From positions 1,077,293 to 1,141,292 of the forward strand of contig NZ_KV917376.1 of assembly GCF_002019695.1 (NCBI RefSeq): a stretch of DNA of 64,000 bases, in the 5' to 3' direction. Both the position numbers and the translations under genes were made by a program. Under the pieces are notes generated by a model, which ran no database searches, had not been told where the DNA came from, and saw nothing but the letters and a program-made list of their open reading frames with translations. Shown here in pieces: positions 1-9,467 of the stretch (the stretch's first letter is position 1; each line of letters begins with the position of its first letter). The stretch is from Evansella clarkii. Lineage in GTDB: Bacteria; Bacillota; Bacilli; Bacillales; Salisediminibacteriaceae.

Positions 1-194
1 TCATCCGGTATTAGCCCCGGTTTCCCGGAGTTATCCCAGTCTGTAAGGCAGGTTGCCCACGTGTTACTCACCCGTCCGCCGCTCATTCCACAGGCATCAC
101 CCCGAAGGGATCAGCCTGTTTCCTGCGCTCGACTTGCATGTATTAGGCACGCCGCCAGCGTTCGTCCTGAGCCAGGATCAAACTCTCCAATAAA
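1..194 (-). rRNA. 16S rRNA, 5' end only (second operon, rrnA position)
   Basis: The reverse complement begins with the bacterial 16S start (TTTATTGGAGAGTTTGATCC) at position 194 and runs off the left edge of the window. As far as it can be read it matches positions 50266-50459 of the complete 16S gene base for base. It lies just downstream of bofA, the place of rrnA in B. subtilis. Only the first ~194 bases are present. Confidence 0.97.
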
Positions 195-274
195 TTGAAA
201 CGAGTTTGATGTCTCTGACATCATTTAATTTGAAAGATTACTCTTTCGATTGACGGGATATTTAAAATATCCCA

Positions 275-306
275 CTTCGCTTGGCTTTTTGTTTAGTTTT
301 CAAAGG
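275..306 (-). other. boxA and 5' half of pre-16S processing stem, left rRNA operon
   Basis: On the transcript this reads CCTTTGAAAACTAAAC followed by an AAGCGAAG segment, typical of the Bacillus rrn boxA antitermination region. The same sequence in the right-hand operon (50540-50571) can pair with the segment just after the 16S 3' end (48826-48857), so it should form the long pre-16S stem cut by RNase III. The partner for this copy lies outside the window. Confidence 0.7.
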
Positions 307-342
307 TCAAAATGTTTCGCTGTCGTTTTTGGCGACTTAACC

Positions 343-371
343 ATCATAACATTTTCGCAAATGAGAGTCAA
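343..371 (-). promoter_or_regulatory. rRNA promoter P2, left operon
   Basis: Minus strand shows TTGACT, a 17-base spacer and TATGAT, a near-consensus sigma-A promoter. It is conserved in the other rRNA operon at 50605-50633. Tandem P1/P2 promoters are the usual rrn arrangement in Bacillus. Confidence 0.85.
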
Positions 372-435
372 TAACTTTTTTTAAAAAATATTTTTGCTCG
401 CTTGCTCAGTCGCTTTCTTTTCGGCGACAAATAAT

Positions 436-464
436 AATATATCATCCTCAAAAATTAAAGTCAA
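436..464 (-). promoter_or_regulatory. rRNA promoter P1, left operon
   Basis: Minus strand shows TTGACT, 17 bases, then TATATT. Similarity to the other rRNA operon stops within the spacer, just past the -10 box, so only this operon has the strong TTGACT -35 box. Confidence 0.8.
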
Positions 465-539
465 CAACTTTTTTAAAAAAAGAAGTTGCCGACAATCTCA
501 ATTAAACTCTGTTATTTTCTGACACGATTAAACAAGCTG

Positions 540-812
540 CTATGGAATTAATAAAATGTCTGCAAATATTAAAACAGCCAATCCAGGAATACCAAGAAAC
601 CCGGTAACTATAGCGGTAAACATATTTATAGGAAGGCTATAATCGAACATGACCCCGAATGTATTAAGAAAGAAAAGCAACAGAGCCCCTATTAAAAGCC
701 TGATCGCTCCCTGGCCCAGGAAATACATTGGTTTCATAGGAGCGCCTAAAATCAAAAGCAGAAAAATTAATGCACCTAATAATGAAAGAACTACTACAGG
801 TTCCACTCTCAC
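540..812 (-). CDS. bofA: BofA-type inhibitor of pro-sigma-K processing
   Basis: This 90-residue integral membrane protein has two to three hydrophobic helices and the conserved C-terminal pattern of BofA (PINMFTA...G.LGIPG.A.L). In B. subtilis BofA holds the SpoIVFA/SpoIVFB complex inactive in the outer forespore membrane until sigma-G signalling, so its presence argues for a spore former. Length matches the family (about 87). It sits between yaaL and the rRNA operon, exactly as in B. subtilis. Identification rests on hydrophobic pattern, the GIPG motif and synteny. Confidence 0.88.
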   Translation of the reverse strand: MRVEPVVVLSLLGALIFLLLILGAPMKPMYFLGQGAIRLLIGALLLFFLNTFGVMFDYSLPINMFTAIVTGFLGIPGLAVLIFADILLIP

Positions 813-944
813 ACCTCCTCAATAATGAGCTTGCCCAGCTATAGTGCTGCTCATGACAGTTTTTGCCTAAGTATGAGCAGACAAAACATTTCTGCCGTAC
901 AAGCTCTTAAGAAAGTTTATGAAGTTTCTCCTCTATTAGAACTG

Positions 945-1163
945 TTATTTTCCCACACGGGCTTTCCGCACTCTCGCTTCTTTTAAAAGGAACAGATATT
1001 TCGCCTTTTCAGCCTTAGCTCTGTAATCTACTGAGTTATGATAGTCAATACTATTGTTCATCAATAGTTCCTGCTGGTTTACCCTGTGTTTTACCGTTTC
1101 CAGGCATTGGAGGAGACTCTCATCCTCTTTTTTACGCATTTTGTTTTTTTTCAAAAAAAACAT
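945..1163 (-). CDS. yaaL: YaaL-family small protein (DUF2508)
   Basis: A 72-residue, highly charged, mostly helical protein with a lysine-rich start (FFLKKNKMRKKEDE) and a C-terminal pattern of A.AKY.FL.KEAR typical of YaaL. No membrane segment or catalytic motif is visible. Function is unknown in the family. It follows recR by 17 bases and precedes bofA, the conserved recR-yaaL-bofA order, so it is probably co-transcribed with recR. Confidence 0.85.
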   Translation of the reverse strand: MFFLKKNKMRKKEDESLLQCLETVKHRVNQQELLMNNSIDYHNSVDYRAKAEKAKYLFLLKEARVRKARVGK

Positions 1164-1180
1164 TCAGCCTCTTCTCCCCT

Positions 1181-1777
1181 CTAAAGCTCTCGTCTTCCTT
1201 CAATTGCTTTTGATAAGGTGACTTCATCTGCATATTCCAGGTCCCCGCCTACAGGAAGTCCATGGGCAATTCTTGTCACTTTCATACCCGTCGGTTTCAC
1301 AAGCCGTGAAATATACATTGCTGTCGCTTCTCCCTCGATATTAGGGTTCGTTGCGATAATGACTTCCTGGATTGTTTCATCCTGCAGCCGCTTTAAAAGA
1401 TCAGGAATATAAATATCCTCAGGTCCAATTCCGTCTACCGGCGAAATAGCCCCATGGAGGACATGGTACAAGCCAGTGTATTCTTTCATTTTTTCCATTG
1501 CTATGACATCTTTTGAATCCTGAACTATACAAATAACTGTCCGGTCCCTGTTTTTGTCTTCACAAATACGACATGGGTCAATGTCTGTTATATGATGGCA
1601 TACTGAACAGTAGGTTAACTGCCTCTTTGCATTCACAAGTGCTTTAGCGAAATCAAGAACATCGTCTTCTTTCATATTAAGGACGTAAAAAGCAAGCCGG
1701 GCGGCCGTTTTCGGTCCGATGCCAGGAAGCCTCATAAAACCTTCTATTAACTTGGATATCGGCTGTGGGTATTGCAT
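1181..1777 (-). CDS. recR: Recombination mediator RecR
   Basis: 198 residues, full length for RecR. Order: helix-hairpin-helix ([10 protein letters not shown], about 16-26), a four-cysteine zinc finger (C57, C60, C69, C72), then a Toprim domain (about 80-175) with IATNP.IEGEATA. RecR works with RecF and RecO to load RecA on gapped single-stranded DNA. The ATG follows a purine-rich ribosome site. A hairpin at 1835-1863 separates it from dnaX-yaaK, so it may have its own promoter in that gap. recF is also in this window. Confidence 0.98.
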   Translation of the reverse strand: MQYPQPISKLIEGFMRLPGIGPKTAARLAFYVLNMKEDDVLDFAKALVNAKRQLTYCSVCHHITDIDPCRICEDKNRDRTVICIVQDSKDVIAMEKMKEYTGLYHVLHGAISPVDGIGPEDIYIPDLLKRLQDETIQEVIIATNPNIEGEATAMYISRLVKPTGMKVTRIAHGLPVGGDLEYADEVTLSKAIEGRREL

Positions 1778-1834
1778 GGATAACAGCCCCTTTCAATCTT
1801 TCTATTCTTAACTTAACTTTTATACAATTCACAG

Positions 1835-1863
1835 AAAAGACTTGGCTCATAACCAAGTCTTTT
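1835..1863 (-). terminator. Terminator-like hairpin after yaaK
   Basis: AAGACTTGG and CCAAGTCTT form a 9-bp stem with a 7-base loop, followed on the minus strand by TTTTC. It lies between the yaaK stop and the recR start. The T-tract is short, so termination may be partial. Confidence 0.5.
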
Positions 1864-1996
1864 GTCAGGACAGATAATTACTTTTATCTGTTTATTTACC
1901 TTTTCCCGGTATATCCCGCTGCAAACGGAGCTTATAAATAATTTCCTCTCCGTACAACTGGAATTGGTTCTGAACCTGCTCATTAGGCTGAAGGTT

Positions 1997-2308
1997 TTAG
2001 AACATTCCAGGTATATTCATCCCTTTAGTGAACTTGCCCATCTTTTCATTCACGAGTTCATCAACCTTAACAAGTGCCTCGTTTGTGGCAGCTAAGACTA
2101 AATCCTGAAGCATTTCGATGTCGTCAGGATCGACAACTTCCTCGTTGATTTTAATATCAAGAATTTTCTTCTCTCCACTGGCTACTACAGTGACCATTCC
2201 GCCGCCTGCAGTTGCCTCTACAGTTTCCTCTTTTAACTGCTCCTGAGCCTTAGTCATTTCCTTCTGCATTTTTTGCATCTGTTTCATCATATTTCCCATG
2301 TTTTTCAT
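1997..2308 (-). CDS. yaaK: YbaB/EbfC-family nucleoid-associated protein
   Basis: 103 residues. Start set at the ATG preceded seven bases earlier by GAGGAGA; an upstream in-frame ATG would add 14 residues with no ribosome site. N-terminus is methionine- and lysine-rich ([19 protein letters not shown]), followed by the family core [10 protein letters not shown] and a C-terminal helix. Family members form tweezer-shaped dimers that bind DNA. Sits between dnaX and recR, the near-universal arrangement, and is probably co-transcribed with dnaX (50-base gap). Confidence 0.95.
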   Translation of the reverse strand: MKNMGNMMKQMQKMQKEMTKAQEQLKEETVEATAGGGMVTVVASGEKKILDIKINEEVVDPDDIEMLQDLVLAATNEALVKVDELVNEKMGKFTKGMNIPGMF

Positions 2309-2358
2309 AATAATCTCCTCGCTTCCTCTTTTTTGACGCTGTAATAACATTAATTGAA

Positions 2359-4098
2359 TTATTCCTTTATTTCAACCAGATCGCGGCCCGCCAGCTTCAG
2401 AGCTTCCTGTATAAGCGGATCTTCTTCTTCCTGAGAGTCTTCTGCATCGTCGCCTCCCATTGTTGCTTTTTGTTCTTTCTTAAAAGATTCTTTCGTTTCA
2501 TCCCAGTGCATCGACAGCAAAGCAACTAAAGTTACCTGCCGCTGCAGTACAGCAGAAACCGTCTGTTCCACCAATCCGCGGAACTTACTGTCTATCATGT
2601 CACGATGCATTTCGTTTTTAAAGGAGAGAACAAATACATCTTCGGAACAAGCAACCGGGGATGAATCATTCAGCCAGGCAGAAGCCGGAACACTCTGCTT
2701 TTTCACTTGCTCCATTACCTGGCCCCACTGGCTGTGAAGGGTTTGCAAATGCTGCTTGCTTGCCTGCTTCAGCATCGCTTTTACTCTTGTCATTTGCGCT
2801 CTGCTTTTCCCGCTTGCCTGTGCAGGCCTTGGAGCAGGCCGCTTTCCTCCCTGATCCTGTCCTTCCTCCTGGGCAGGAGCAAGACCTGTTGTATTGCCTG
2901 AGGAAAGTCTTTGAAGGGCAGACTCCAGTTGACTTACTTTTGAAGTCAGCTGCTGGATTGTTTCATTATTACTTCCCGCTTCTCCCTGCATTCCTGTGAG
3001 CTGGCTGCCCTGCCTGGAGGCGTTGCAGGCCTGTACGATAAACATCTCCAGGAACACTTTCGGATGGTTGGAAAATTTCATCTCCTGCTGAAAATGGTTC
3101 AGCTGCTCCATAATAGGGAAGATTTTTTCCTGATCCAGTGTTTCGGCGATTTCTTTAAACTTTTCATCTGTGGCAATTCGTTCTTTGACCTCTTCCATTC
3201 CAGGTGCGGCTTTAAACATTAGTACGTCTCTGTAAAAGTAAATTAAGTCTTCAATGAACCTGTTTGGATCCTTCCCGTCTCTCACGATAGCGTCAACCGC
3301 AGTCAGACCGGCTGCCACATCCCCTTCTTTAATCGCAAGGGCTGTATTATATAAAAATTGCTGCGACACAGCTCCGGTGATTGAAATGACATCTTCCAGA
3401 GTAACCCGGTCTTCGGCATAGGACACAGCCTGATCAAGAAGACTCAGCGCATCACGCATTCCGCCTTCTGATGCCCGGGCAACCATGGCAAGGGCATTGT
3501 CATCGACTCTGATCTCCATTGCCTCAGAAATTTCTTTCATCCGGCTGATAATAGCCTGCGCATTTATACGTTTGAAATCAAATCGCTGGCATCGTGAAAT
3601 GATTGTTAGAGGGATTTTGTGAGGCTCGGTAGTTGCCAGTATAAAAATAACGTGCCGCGGCGGCTCTTCAAGTGTTTTAAGAAGAGCATTAAAAGCACCG
3701 GTAGAAAGCATATGAACCTCATCAATAATATATACTTTATATTTTACAGCACTGGGAGCAAATTTAACTTTATCACGTATATCTCTTATTTCGTCTACAC
3801 CGTTATTACTTGCGGCATCGATCTCCATTACATCAACAATCGTCCCGTCCTGGATACCACGGCAGGCAGCACATTCGTTACACGGTTCATCAACAGGTGC
3901 ATTCTCACAGTTAATCGCTTTAGCAACAATTTTTGCAGCACTTGTTTTACCAGTTCCTCTCGGTCCGGTAAACAAATAAGCGTGGGAGAGTTTCTGTTGG
4001 AGTAATGCATTTTTTAATGTTTTCGTTATATGTTCCTGACCGACGACATCAGACAGGCACTTTGGCCTCCAAACCCGATAAAGCGCTTGATAACTCAT
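2359..4098 (-). CDS. dnaX: DNA polymerase III subunits gamma/tau
   Basis: 579 residues. N-terminal AAA+ clamp-loader module with Walker A GPRGTGKT (45-52), zinc-binding cysteines C64, C73, C76, C79, Walker B IIDEVH (about 124-129) and sensor-1 region [11 protein letters not shown] gamma collar domain follows, then a low-complexity Q/G/P-rich linker (about 395-430) and a C-terminal tau-like domain ending in an acidic tail. It loads the DnaN sliding clamp at the replication fork. It lies downstream of scr, as in B. subtilis. Confidence 0.98.
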   Translation of the reverse strand: MSYQALYRVWRPKCLSDVVGQEHITKTLKNALLQQKLSHAYLFTGPRGTGKTSAAKIVAKAINCENAPVDEPCNECAACRGIQDGTIVDVMEIDAASNNGVDEIRDIRDKVKFAPSAVKYKVYIIDEVHMLSTGAFNALLKTLEEPPRHVIFILATTEPHKIPLTIISRCQRFDFKRINAQAIISRMKEISEAMEIRVDDNALAMVARASEGGMRDALSLLDQAVSYAEDRVTLEDVISITGAVSQQFLYNTALAIKEGDVAAGLTAVDAIVRDGKDPNRFIEDLIYFYRDVLMFKAAPGMEEVKERIATDEKFKEIAETLDQEKIFPIMEQLNHFQQEMKFSNHPKVFLEMFIVQACNASRQGSQLTGMQGEAGSNNETIQQLTSKVSQLESALQRLSSGNTTGLAPAQEEGQDQGGKRPAPRPAQASGKSRAQMTRVKAMLKQASKQHLQTLHSQWGQVMEQVKKQSVPASAWLNDSSPVACSEDVFVLSFKNEMHRDMIDSKFRGLVEQTVSAVLQRQVTLVALLSMHWDETKESFKKEQKATMGGDDAEDSQEEEDPLIQEALKLAGRDLVEIKE

Positions 4099-4365
4099 AT
4101 GTGGCGCACCCTTCCTTTTTTACCATAACAAATAGTCTCTCCCGTTTTTTCTGAAAAAAGCCCGCTCCCTGACCAGTAAGCCGTTATTGAACAGTTCTTT
4201 TCAACAGAGACTCTGGAATAATAACTTAGTTTCATTATACCGATTAGAAAGCACGTTTTCAAAATGATTCTCCTGAAAAAACTATGCAAGTTTTCACACA
4301 GCAAAGAGATTGCCGTGAGATGTAATTTTGTTTGTACCAAAACCGTTTTTTTCTTTTATATAATG

Positions 4366-4395
4366 AAAAAAACTGCCTGGTAAACAGACAGTTTC
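4366..4395 (-). terminator. Terminator of the SRP RNA gene
   Basis: Minus strand AAACTGTCTG, short loop, CCAGGCAGTTT then TTTTTTC: a stable hairpin with a U-run about 20 bases after the mature scr 3' end. The rest of the scr-dnaX gap (4099-4365) shows no gene. Confidence 0.85.
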
Positions 4396-4412
4396 ATAAA
4401 TTGGTTTATTAA

Positions 4413-4687
4413 ATGCCGTGCACCTTCTGTCGGCAATAGCACCCCAGGCGTTACCTAAGCAGTTAGCTCGGCCCAGGCGACTCTGCGGCACACGAGAATG
4501 ACTGCTTACTGCTGCTTCCTTCCGGACCTGACAGGGTTCACAGGTTCCCGTTGCGCAGAACCCGGACGTCAACACCACTTACTTAGGTCAGACCCTGAAG
4601 TGCTAAAGCCTCGAGAAGGGATTCGGTCTCGCTATAGCGGATTGCGAGTACAGGGCACCGCTACCTCCCCACTTAGCACGGCAAAGT
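4413..4687 (-). ncRNA. scr: Signal recognition particle RNA (scRNA, long Bacillus type)
   Basis: About 275 nt, the long form with Alu-type and S domains found in Bacillus. The reverse complement starts TTTGCCGTGCTAAG, contains GGGGAGGTAGCGGTGCCC of the Alu domain, the universal SRP helix-8 tetraloop region TCAGGTCCGGAAGGAAGCAG, and ends AAGGTGCACGGCA, which pairs with the 5' end. It binds Ffh to target membrane proteins co-translationally. Ends are inferred from the terminal pairing. The promoter lies about 45 bases upstream of the mature 5' end, so a precursor is probably trimmed. Small open frames crossing it are not genes. Confidence 0.97.
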
Positions 4688-4729
4688 TTTTAACAATATT
4701 AAGTTGCGCCTTTTTGCGACGCAGTTATT

Positions 4730-4758
4730 ATTATATAGGTTTTATGCATAAATTGCAA
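4730..4758 (-). promoter_or_regulatory. Promoter of scr
   Basis: TTGCAA, 17 bases, TATAAT on the minus strand: strong sigma-A promoter. About 45 bases separate the -10 box from the mature SRP RNA, fitting a processed 5' leader. Confidence 0.8.
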
Positions 4759-4798
4759 GAGGGTCAGAATATGTTTTTCTTTTCGGCATGGAAAGCTT

Positions 4799-4972
4799 TT
4801 ATTCCCCGGAATCCTGTTTCTCTCCGGCTTCTTTCTCTGCTGCCTTTTCCTCTGCCTCTTTTACCTTCGCCATGAGGATATGAGGAGGCGTATGCATAAT
4901 ATGCTCAATTGGCATTTTTAATTTTTCAGATAACATTTTTGCAGTTTCAAGAGATATTTGATTTGGCCGCAC
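4799..4972 (-). CDS. YycC-like small protein
   Basis: 57 residues from a GTG start at 4972, chosen because GAGGTG lies six bases upstream; another GTG three codons earlier overlaps that site. The body (QISLETAKMLSEKL.MPIEHIMHTPPHIL) resembles the YycC family of about 50-residue Bacillus proteins, with an added charged Glu/Lys/Ala-rich tail. No membrane helix or catalytic motif is evident. It lies between tadA and scr. Function unknown; the family name is from memory of the motif. Confidence 0.7.
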   Translation of the reverse strand: MRPNQISLETAKMLSEKLKMPIEHIMHTPPHILMAKVKEAEEKAAEKEAGEKQDSGE

Positions 4973-5091
4973 TTGAATCACCTCTTTATTAAATATTATG
5001 AGTATCCTTATTGCTCTTACTTATCATTATTACTATAAACACAAGGTCTGTTGATGAGCTCTGCACAATCTCGCTTTCCCCGGGCAACGCC

Positions 5092-5760
<669 letters not shown>

Positions 5761-5781
5761 TTAATATGAAGGAATTAAGAA

Positions 5782-5808
5782 AATAAGGCCGCCATCTGGC
5801 AGCCTCTT
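5782..5808 (-). terminator. Terminator of the ccm operon
   Basis: GGCTGCC, AGAT loop, GGCGGCC (with G-U pairs) followed by TTATTTTC on the minus strand, directly after the last ccm gene. Confidence 0.55.
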
Positions 5809-5809
5809 T

Positions 5810-6325
5810 TTATTCCTTATTCAAATCACTTACTCTCTTCGCCAGAAGATCAAATGGCGGAGAACCGATGAAATGATCTGTTATAATCCCTTCTTTATCT
5901 ATTACAATAGTCTCAGGCTGTCCAATAATCCCAAAACTGTTTGATACTGACAGATCAAAATCCATTAAATATGGATTAACATAGCCTGTCCTGTCAATAA
6001 ACCGCGTCAGCGAGTTTTTTGACTCCGCTTTAACAATTGTGAAAAATACCATGTCATCATCATATTTTTCCCGAAACTCTATAAATTTCGGTGCTGCTGA
6101 TTCACAAGGTTTACACCAGGTCGAAAAGAAGCTTAATACTACTACTTCGCCATGGTAATCAGACAGCCTATGGATTTCTCCGTCATAACTTTCAAGCTCG
6201 AAATCCGCTGCTTCATCCCCGATAGCTACCGCTGTCCCTTGTCCGCGAATCCCCATTACCATTACCAGAAGCATGCCTGTAACAAAAATTAAAACCGAGG
6301 CCTTTATAATCTTCCGCTGCTTCAT
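5810..6325 (-). CDS. Membrane-anchored thiol-disulfide oxidoreductase (CcmG/ResA-like)
   Basis: 171 residues: uncleaved signal anchor (about 8-26), then a TlpA/ResA-type thioredoxin fold outside the membrane with active site WCKPC (70-74) and the cis-proline region GIIGQPETIVID. Such proteins reduce the CXXCH cysteines of apocytochrome c before haem attachment. It is the last gene of the ccm operon, 39 bases after ccmD, so the CcmG role is inferred from position. ResA of System II has the same fold, so sequence alone does not tell which subfamily it belongs to. Confidence 0.88.
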   Translation of the reverse strand: MKQRKIIKASVLIFVTGMLLVMVMGIRGQGTAVAIGDEAADFELESYDGEIHRLSDYHGEVVVLSFFSTWCKPCESAAPKFIEFREKYDDDMVFFTIVKAESKNSLTRFIDRTGYVNPYLMDFDLSVSNSFGIIGQPETIVIDKEGIITDHFIGSPPFDLLAKRVSDLNKE

Positions 6326-6364
6326 ACTCTTCCCCTCCCTTACAATCCATTTAAGGGCTTTTAC

Positions 6365-6493
6365 TTAGTTTTTATGAAGTTCCTGCAGGAATTTAACTTC
6401 ATTAACTGCCTGTTTTTGCCTTTTGCCGAGAACCAGAATATATCCTCCGATTAATAGCCAGATGATAGAATACGCTGCAAACAAATAAGTCAT
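6365..6493 (-). CDS. ccmD: CcmD-like small haem-export subunit
   Basis: A 42-codon gene: MTYLFAAYSIIWLLIGGYI, then a basic stretch (GKRQKQ) and a short helical tail. It has one N-terminal membrane helix with a cytoplasmic Arg/Lys-rich C-terminus, the size and topology of CcmD. GGGGAGG lies eight bases before the ATG. It follows ccmC by 18 bases, the standard ccmC-ccmD order. In E. coli CcmD is needed to release haem-loaded CcmE from CcmABC. The call rests on topology and position because CcmD sequences diverge strongly. Confidence 0.82.
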   Translation of the reverse strand: MTYLFAAYSIIWLLIGGYILVLGKRQKQAVNEVKFLQELHKN

Positions 6494-6511
6494 TTTCTTT
6501 TCCTCCCCTTA

Positions 6512-7246
6512 TTATCCTGTCATTTTTTCTTGCTGTTTTGCTTTAAGTTTCTTTGCATGAAGCCTTAGCTTCTCAATATAAACACCACTCTGCATCAGTA
6601 CAATGTAAACAAGTGTTAAAGTAAATACAGTAAACATCAATGTGAAGAACATGCTTGGCTCCATTCCTCCACCTGCTCCGTCTGCACCTTCTCCCATTAC
6701 GACAGGATGCAGGTTGGATTCCCACCAGCGGATCGACATGTATACAATTGGCACATTAAGCGCTCCAACGATACCTAGAACTGCCGACAGCCTTCCTTTC
6801 TTTTGCCATTCCATATCCAGGCTCCTTACCATAATATAAGCAATGTACATAAAGAAGAGGATCAGAGTTGTTGTTAACCGGGGCTCCCATGTCCACCATG
6901 TATTCCATGCTGACCTTGCCCAGATTGGCCCGGTTGTTAGTACGATTGCTGTAAATATTACTCCAATTTCCGCACTCACCCCGGCGATCATATCGTAGAT
7001 CCGCTTTCTTGTAATTAGAAATAAAATACTAAAGACCATTACAACGAAAAAGGCGAGAAATGCATTCCAGGCGGAACCTACGTGGAAATAAAATATCTTT
7101 TGTACTACACCCATCTGTCTCTCAACAGGAGACCAGATAAATACTAAATATAATGAAACAAGGACCATAGGAACAGCTAACAGAAGGAGTGCACGATGGA
7201 GCATACCTGGTTCAGGCAGACTCACTAGTCCATTATCATGTTTCAA
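6512..7246 (-). CDS. ccmC: Haem transporter subunit CcmC
   Basis: 244 residues, six predicted membrane helices. It carries a WWD-type tryptophan-rich periplasmic motif (WARSAW.TWWTWEPR; Glu replaces the usual Asp) and a histidine on the flank (FHVGSAWNA, H55), as in the haem-handling protein family with CcmF. CcmC presents haem to CcmE. It follows ccmB by three bases and precedes ccmD. Full length for the family, with a longer charged C-terminal tail (KLKAKQQEK). Confidence 0.95.
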   Translation of the reverse strand: MKHDNGLVSLPEPGMLHRALLLLAVPMVLVSLYLVFIWSPVERQMGVVQKIFYFHVGSAWNAFLAFFVVMVFSILFLITRKRIYDMIAGVSAEIGVIFTAIVLTTGPIWARSAWNTWWTWEPRLTTTLILFFMYIAYIMVRSLDMEWQKKGRLSAVLGIVGALNVPIVYMSIRWWESNLHPVVMGEGADGAGGGMEPSMFFTLMFTVFTLTLVYIVLMQSGVYIEKLRLHAKKLKAKQQEKMTG

Positions 7247-7249
7247 TTT

Positions 7250-7939
7250 TTACACCTCCAGAATATATTCAAATAATATGATTCCCGCTGCAAAAAAAAT
7301 GAGGTCATAAACCGCCATTAATTGCATCCAGGAGTAAGCACTGCTTAATTTTTCAAGATCCAGCAGCACGATACGCGTCGCCTGAACCGCCGCTATTAAA
7401 ACAGGAGTAGCAAGCGGGAACAGCAATATCGGCAGAAGCATTTCACTGCTCTTTGAATTTGCTGACATAGCTGCAAGAAAAGTGCCTGTAGTGACAAAAC
7501 CAAAAGTGCCCAGTAATATAATTGCTGCCAGATAAAAAATACTTTCTATTGTAATCACCCTGAAATCAAAAAGGAGAAAGAGTAATGGAATGGCAGCAAG
7601 TTGAACCGCTAATACAAAAATAAAGTTAGCAATGAATTTTCCCAGGAATACACTGGACGGATCAATAGGAGCTACAATAAAACCGTGTATATGGTCATTT
7701 CTTTGTTCAGCAGTGAACGAGCGATTTAAACCGAGTATCGCGGCAAACACTGTAATAATCCATATCATCCCCGGTATAAGAGCGCTCACTGCCTGATTGG
7801 ACGGATCAAATGCAAAGCTGAAAACTACTATTACTAAGGCAGAGAAAATGAGCATGGTTGACATGGTCTGCCTCGTTTTCCACTCAGAATATAAATCTTT
7901 GCCTGCTATAACTAACGCAGGCCGGATCAGATGTTTCAC
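7250..7939 (-). CDS. ccmB: Haem exporter permease CcmB
   Basis: 229 residues, six membrane helices. The family signature is visible around LNRSFTAEQRNDHIHGFIVAPID and G.FG.VTTGTFLAAM.A.....ELLLPILLFPL-type segments. Partner of the CcmA ATPase in the CcmABCD complex that frees holo-CcmE. The start codon is GTG and overlaps the ccmA stop codon by four bases (GTGA), implying translational coupling. Confidence 0.95.
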   Translation of the reverse strand: MKHLIRPALVIAGKDLYSEWKTRQTMSTMLIFSALVIVVFSFAFDPSNQAVSALIPGMIWIITVFAAILGLNRSFTAEQRNDHIHGFIVAPIDPSSVFLGKFIANFIFVLAVQLAAIPLLFLLFDFRVITIESIFYLAAIILLGTFGFVTTGTFLAAMSANSKSSEMLLPILLFPLATPVLIAAVQATRIVLLDLEKLSSAYSWMQLMAVYDLIFFAAGIILFEYILEV

Positions 7940-8637
7940 TGTGCCATCACCTGCCTCTCATACCGCTCCCGAAGCCAGCTTGTACTGTTGCCTTTAATCC
8001 TTACATCATCACAAACTCTACCGTTTTTAAAGGTAATCACCCGTTCACACGTTTTTACTACTTGGGGGAAATCATGTGTAACCATGATAATAGTCACCCC
8101 GTTTGCCTTTGAGCGGAGAATAACTTCATTTAAAATCTGCGAAGCTTCCTGATCAAGGCCCGTATGAGGTTCATCAAGAAGTAAAATTTCAGGCTCATGG
8201 AGGATTGCTCTGGCGATTGCAAGACGCTGTATCATCCCCCGGGAAAAGGAACGCACAGGCTCGTTTTTAAAAAAGGTGAGCCCCACCTTTTCCAGCAAGT
8301 CAGATATCTTCTTATCAGCGTCCTTTACTCTGTACAAATTCGCGAAAAAGCGAAGGTTCTCGGCAGGTGTAAGATGATCGTACAGGAAACTTTGATGGCC
8401 GAGGTAACCTATTTTCTGCTGTCTCTGATAGTGGTCCCGTTTCAGCTGCTTTCCTTCTAAAGACACTTGTCCCTCTGTAGGTTTAATCAATCCTGCCGCT
8501 ATTTTCAGCCACGTACTTTTTCCAGCACCATTCGGTCCGATAATTGCCGTCGCTTCTCCCTGTACAATATTAAGGGTTATATTTTTCAGAATCATTTTTT
8601 CCCCGATGACCTTAATGATGCTTTCTGTCTGAATCAT
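7936..8637 (-). CDS. ccmA: Haem exporter ATP-binding protein CcmA
   Basis: 233 residues, one ABC ATPase domain: Walker A GPNGAGKST (34-42), Q-loop near GYLGHQSF, signature SFSRGMIQR (a CcmA-like variant of LSGGQ), Walker B ILLLDEP, and switch His in VTHDF. It powers release of haem-loaded CcmE from CcmC. Operon context (ccmB overlapping its end, ccmC and ccmD following) picks CcmA over a generic ABC ATPase. Confidence 0.93.
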   Translation of the reverse strand: MIQTESIIKVIGEKMILKNITLNIVQGEATAIIGPNGAGKSTWLKIAAGLIKPTEGQVSLEGKQLKRDHYQRQQKIGYLGHQSFLYDHLTPAENLRFFANLYRVKDADKKISDLLEKVGLTFFKNEPVRSFSRGMIQRLAIARAILHEPEILLLDEPHTGLDQEASQILNEVILRSKANGVTIIMVTHDFPQVVKTCERVITFKNGRVCDDVRIKGNSTSWLRERYERQVMAQ

Positions 8638-8663
8638 GGCAGTACCTCCTGAGGGTTAATCGG

Positions 8664-9062
8664 TTAATCTAAATATTGGTTTAACTCTGTTTTTACTTTA
8701 TACAAATAGCTTTTATAACCGGAAACTCTTTCTTCAAGCTCAACTTCTGTAATCAGGCCTGCGTTATATTCCTCCTCGGCCTGAAGGATTTTGTTAAGCA
8801 GGATGTTCTTTTTAGCTGCAAGCTCCTGAAACTTTTTCTCATCAGCATCTGATGCAGCAGCAGCTTCTTTTTTCCGCTCTTTTATCGTAAAATGTATGAA
8901 ACACCATACTCCTGCAACTACTATAAGAATCAGCAAAGCTGTCACTAAATGAGGGTCGAAGTTTCTGAGTGGCGTTTCGTTCCACAATCTCACATGCCCT
9001 GGATTATGGAACCCAGGAGAAGGTATAGTTACATTGGCTCCGGCTAATATCCAGGTAAACAT
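8664..9062 (-). CDS. CcmI-like membrane protein with C-terminal helical hairpin (a)
   Basis: 132 residues, not firmly recognised. An extracytoplasmic N-terminus (about 1-40) is followed by one membrane helix (LVTALLILIVVAGVWCFIHF) and a charged coiled-coil region. The C-terminus contains LQAEEEYNAGLITEVELEERV, the same E-Y-x-x-G-x-I-x-E pattern found in the two related operon genes at 9066 and 12462 and in CcmI-type proteins. It lies between ccmA and the next CcmI-like gene, so a role in haem ligation or apocytochrome handling is inferred only. Confidence 0.6.
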   Translation of the reverse strand: MFTWILAGANVTIPSPGFHNPGHVRLWNETPLRNFDPHLVTALLILIVVAGVWCFIHFTIKERKKEAAAASDADEKKFQELAAKKNILLNKILQAEEEYNAGLITEVELEERVSGYKSYLYKVKTELNQYLD

Positions 9063-9065
9063 TTT

Positions 9066-9464
9066 TTATCCCTTCTCCTTTCGCCTTTTTTTAAGCTCCC
9101 TTAATTCCTTATTAATTTCATATTCAAGTTCTTCGTCAAAGACTTGTCCTTCAACGGAATGACCTTCTACCCTTTTTTCTGTTTTTTCTTCCTGCGAGAT
9201 TGCCTCTTCTTTAATTTTTTTAGCGGCCAGATTCTCATAAAAGCCTTTTAGCCTGCCATAGTCCGCCTCTGGCAATTTGCCCATGTTATATTCCATTTCA
9301 AGCTCATTCAGCGTGGCAAAAATATGCTCTTTTGAAAGTTCATCCAGATCGTCTTTAATTTCGGTTGTACGCCACTTTTTTTCCTTTTGAAAAAACGGCT
9401 GAACGACTAAATACAGGCATAACCCAATTATTAGCAAAGCTGCTACATACGCCATTTGCTTCAC
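9066..9464 (-). CDS. CcmI-like membrane protein (b)
   Basis: 132 residues: one N-terminal membrane helix (about 5-23), then a soluble charged region with LNELEMEYNMGKLPEADYGRL, close to the N-terminal pattern of CcmI (LE.EY..GKL.E.DY..L), and a lysine/glutamate-rich coiled tail. CcmI chaperones apocytochrome c to CcmFH in proteobacteria; the TPR part of proteobacterial CcmI is absent. Three bases separate it from ccmH and four from the downstream gene, so it is tightly coupled. Confidence 0.62.
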   Translation of the reverse strand: MKQMAYVAALLIIGLCLYLVVQPFFQKEKKWRTTEIKDDLDELSKEHIFATLNELEMEYNMGKLPEADYGRLKGFYENLAAKKIKEEAISQEEKTEKRVEGHSVEGQVFDEELEYEINKELRELKKRRKEKG

Positions 9465-9467
9465 ATC

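Noticed and set aside
4294-4875. Open frames on both strands around the SRP RNA
   Set aside because: They overlap the conserved scr RNA and lack ribosome sites.
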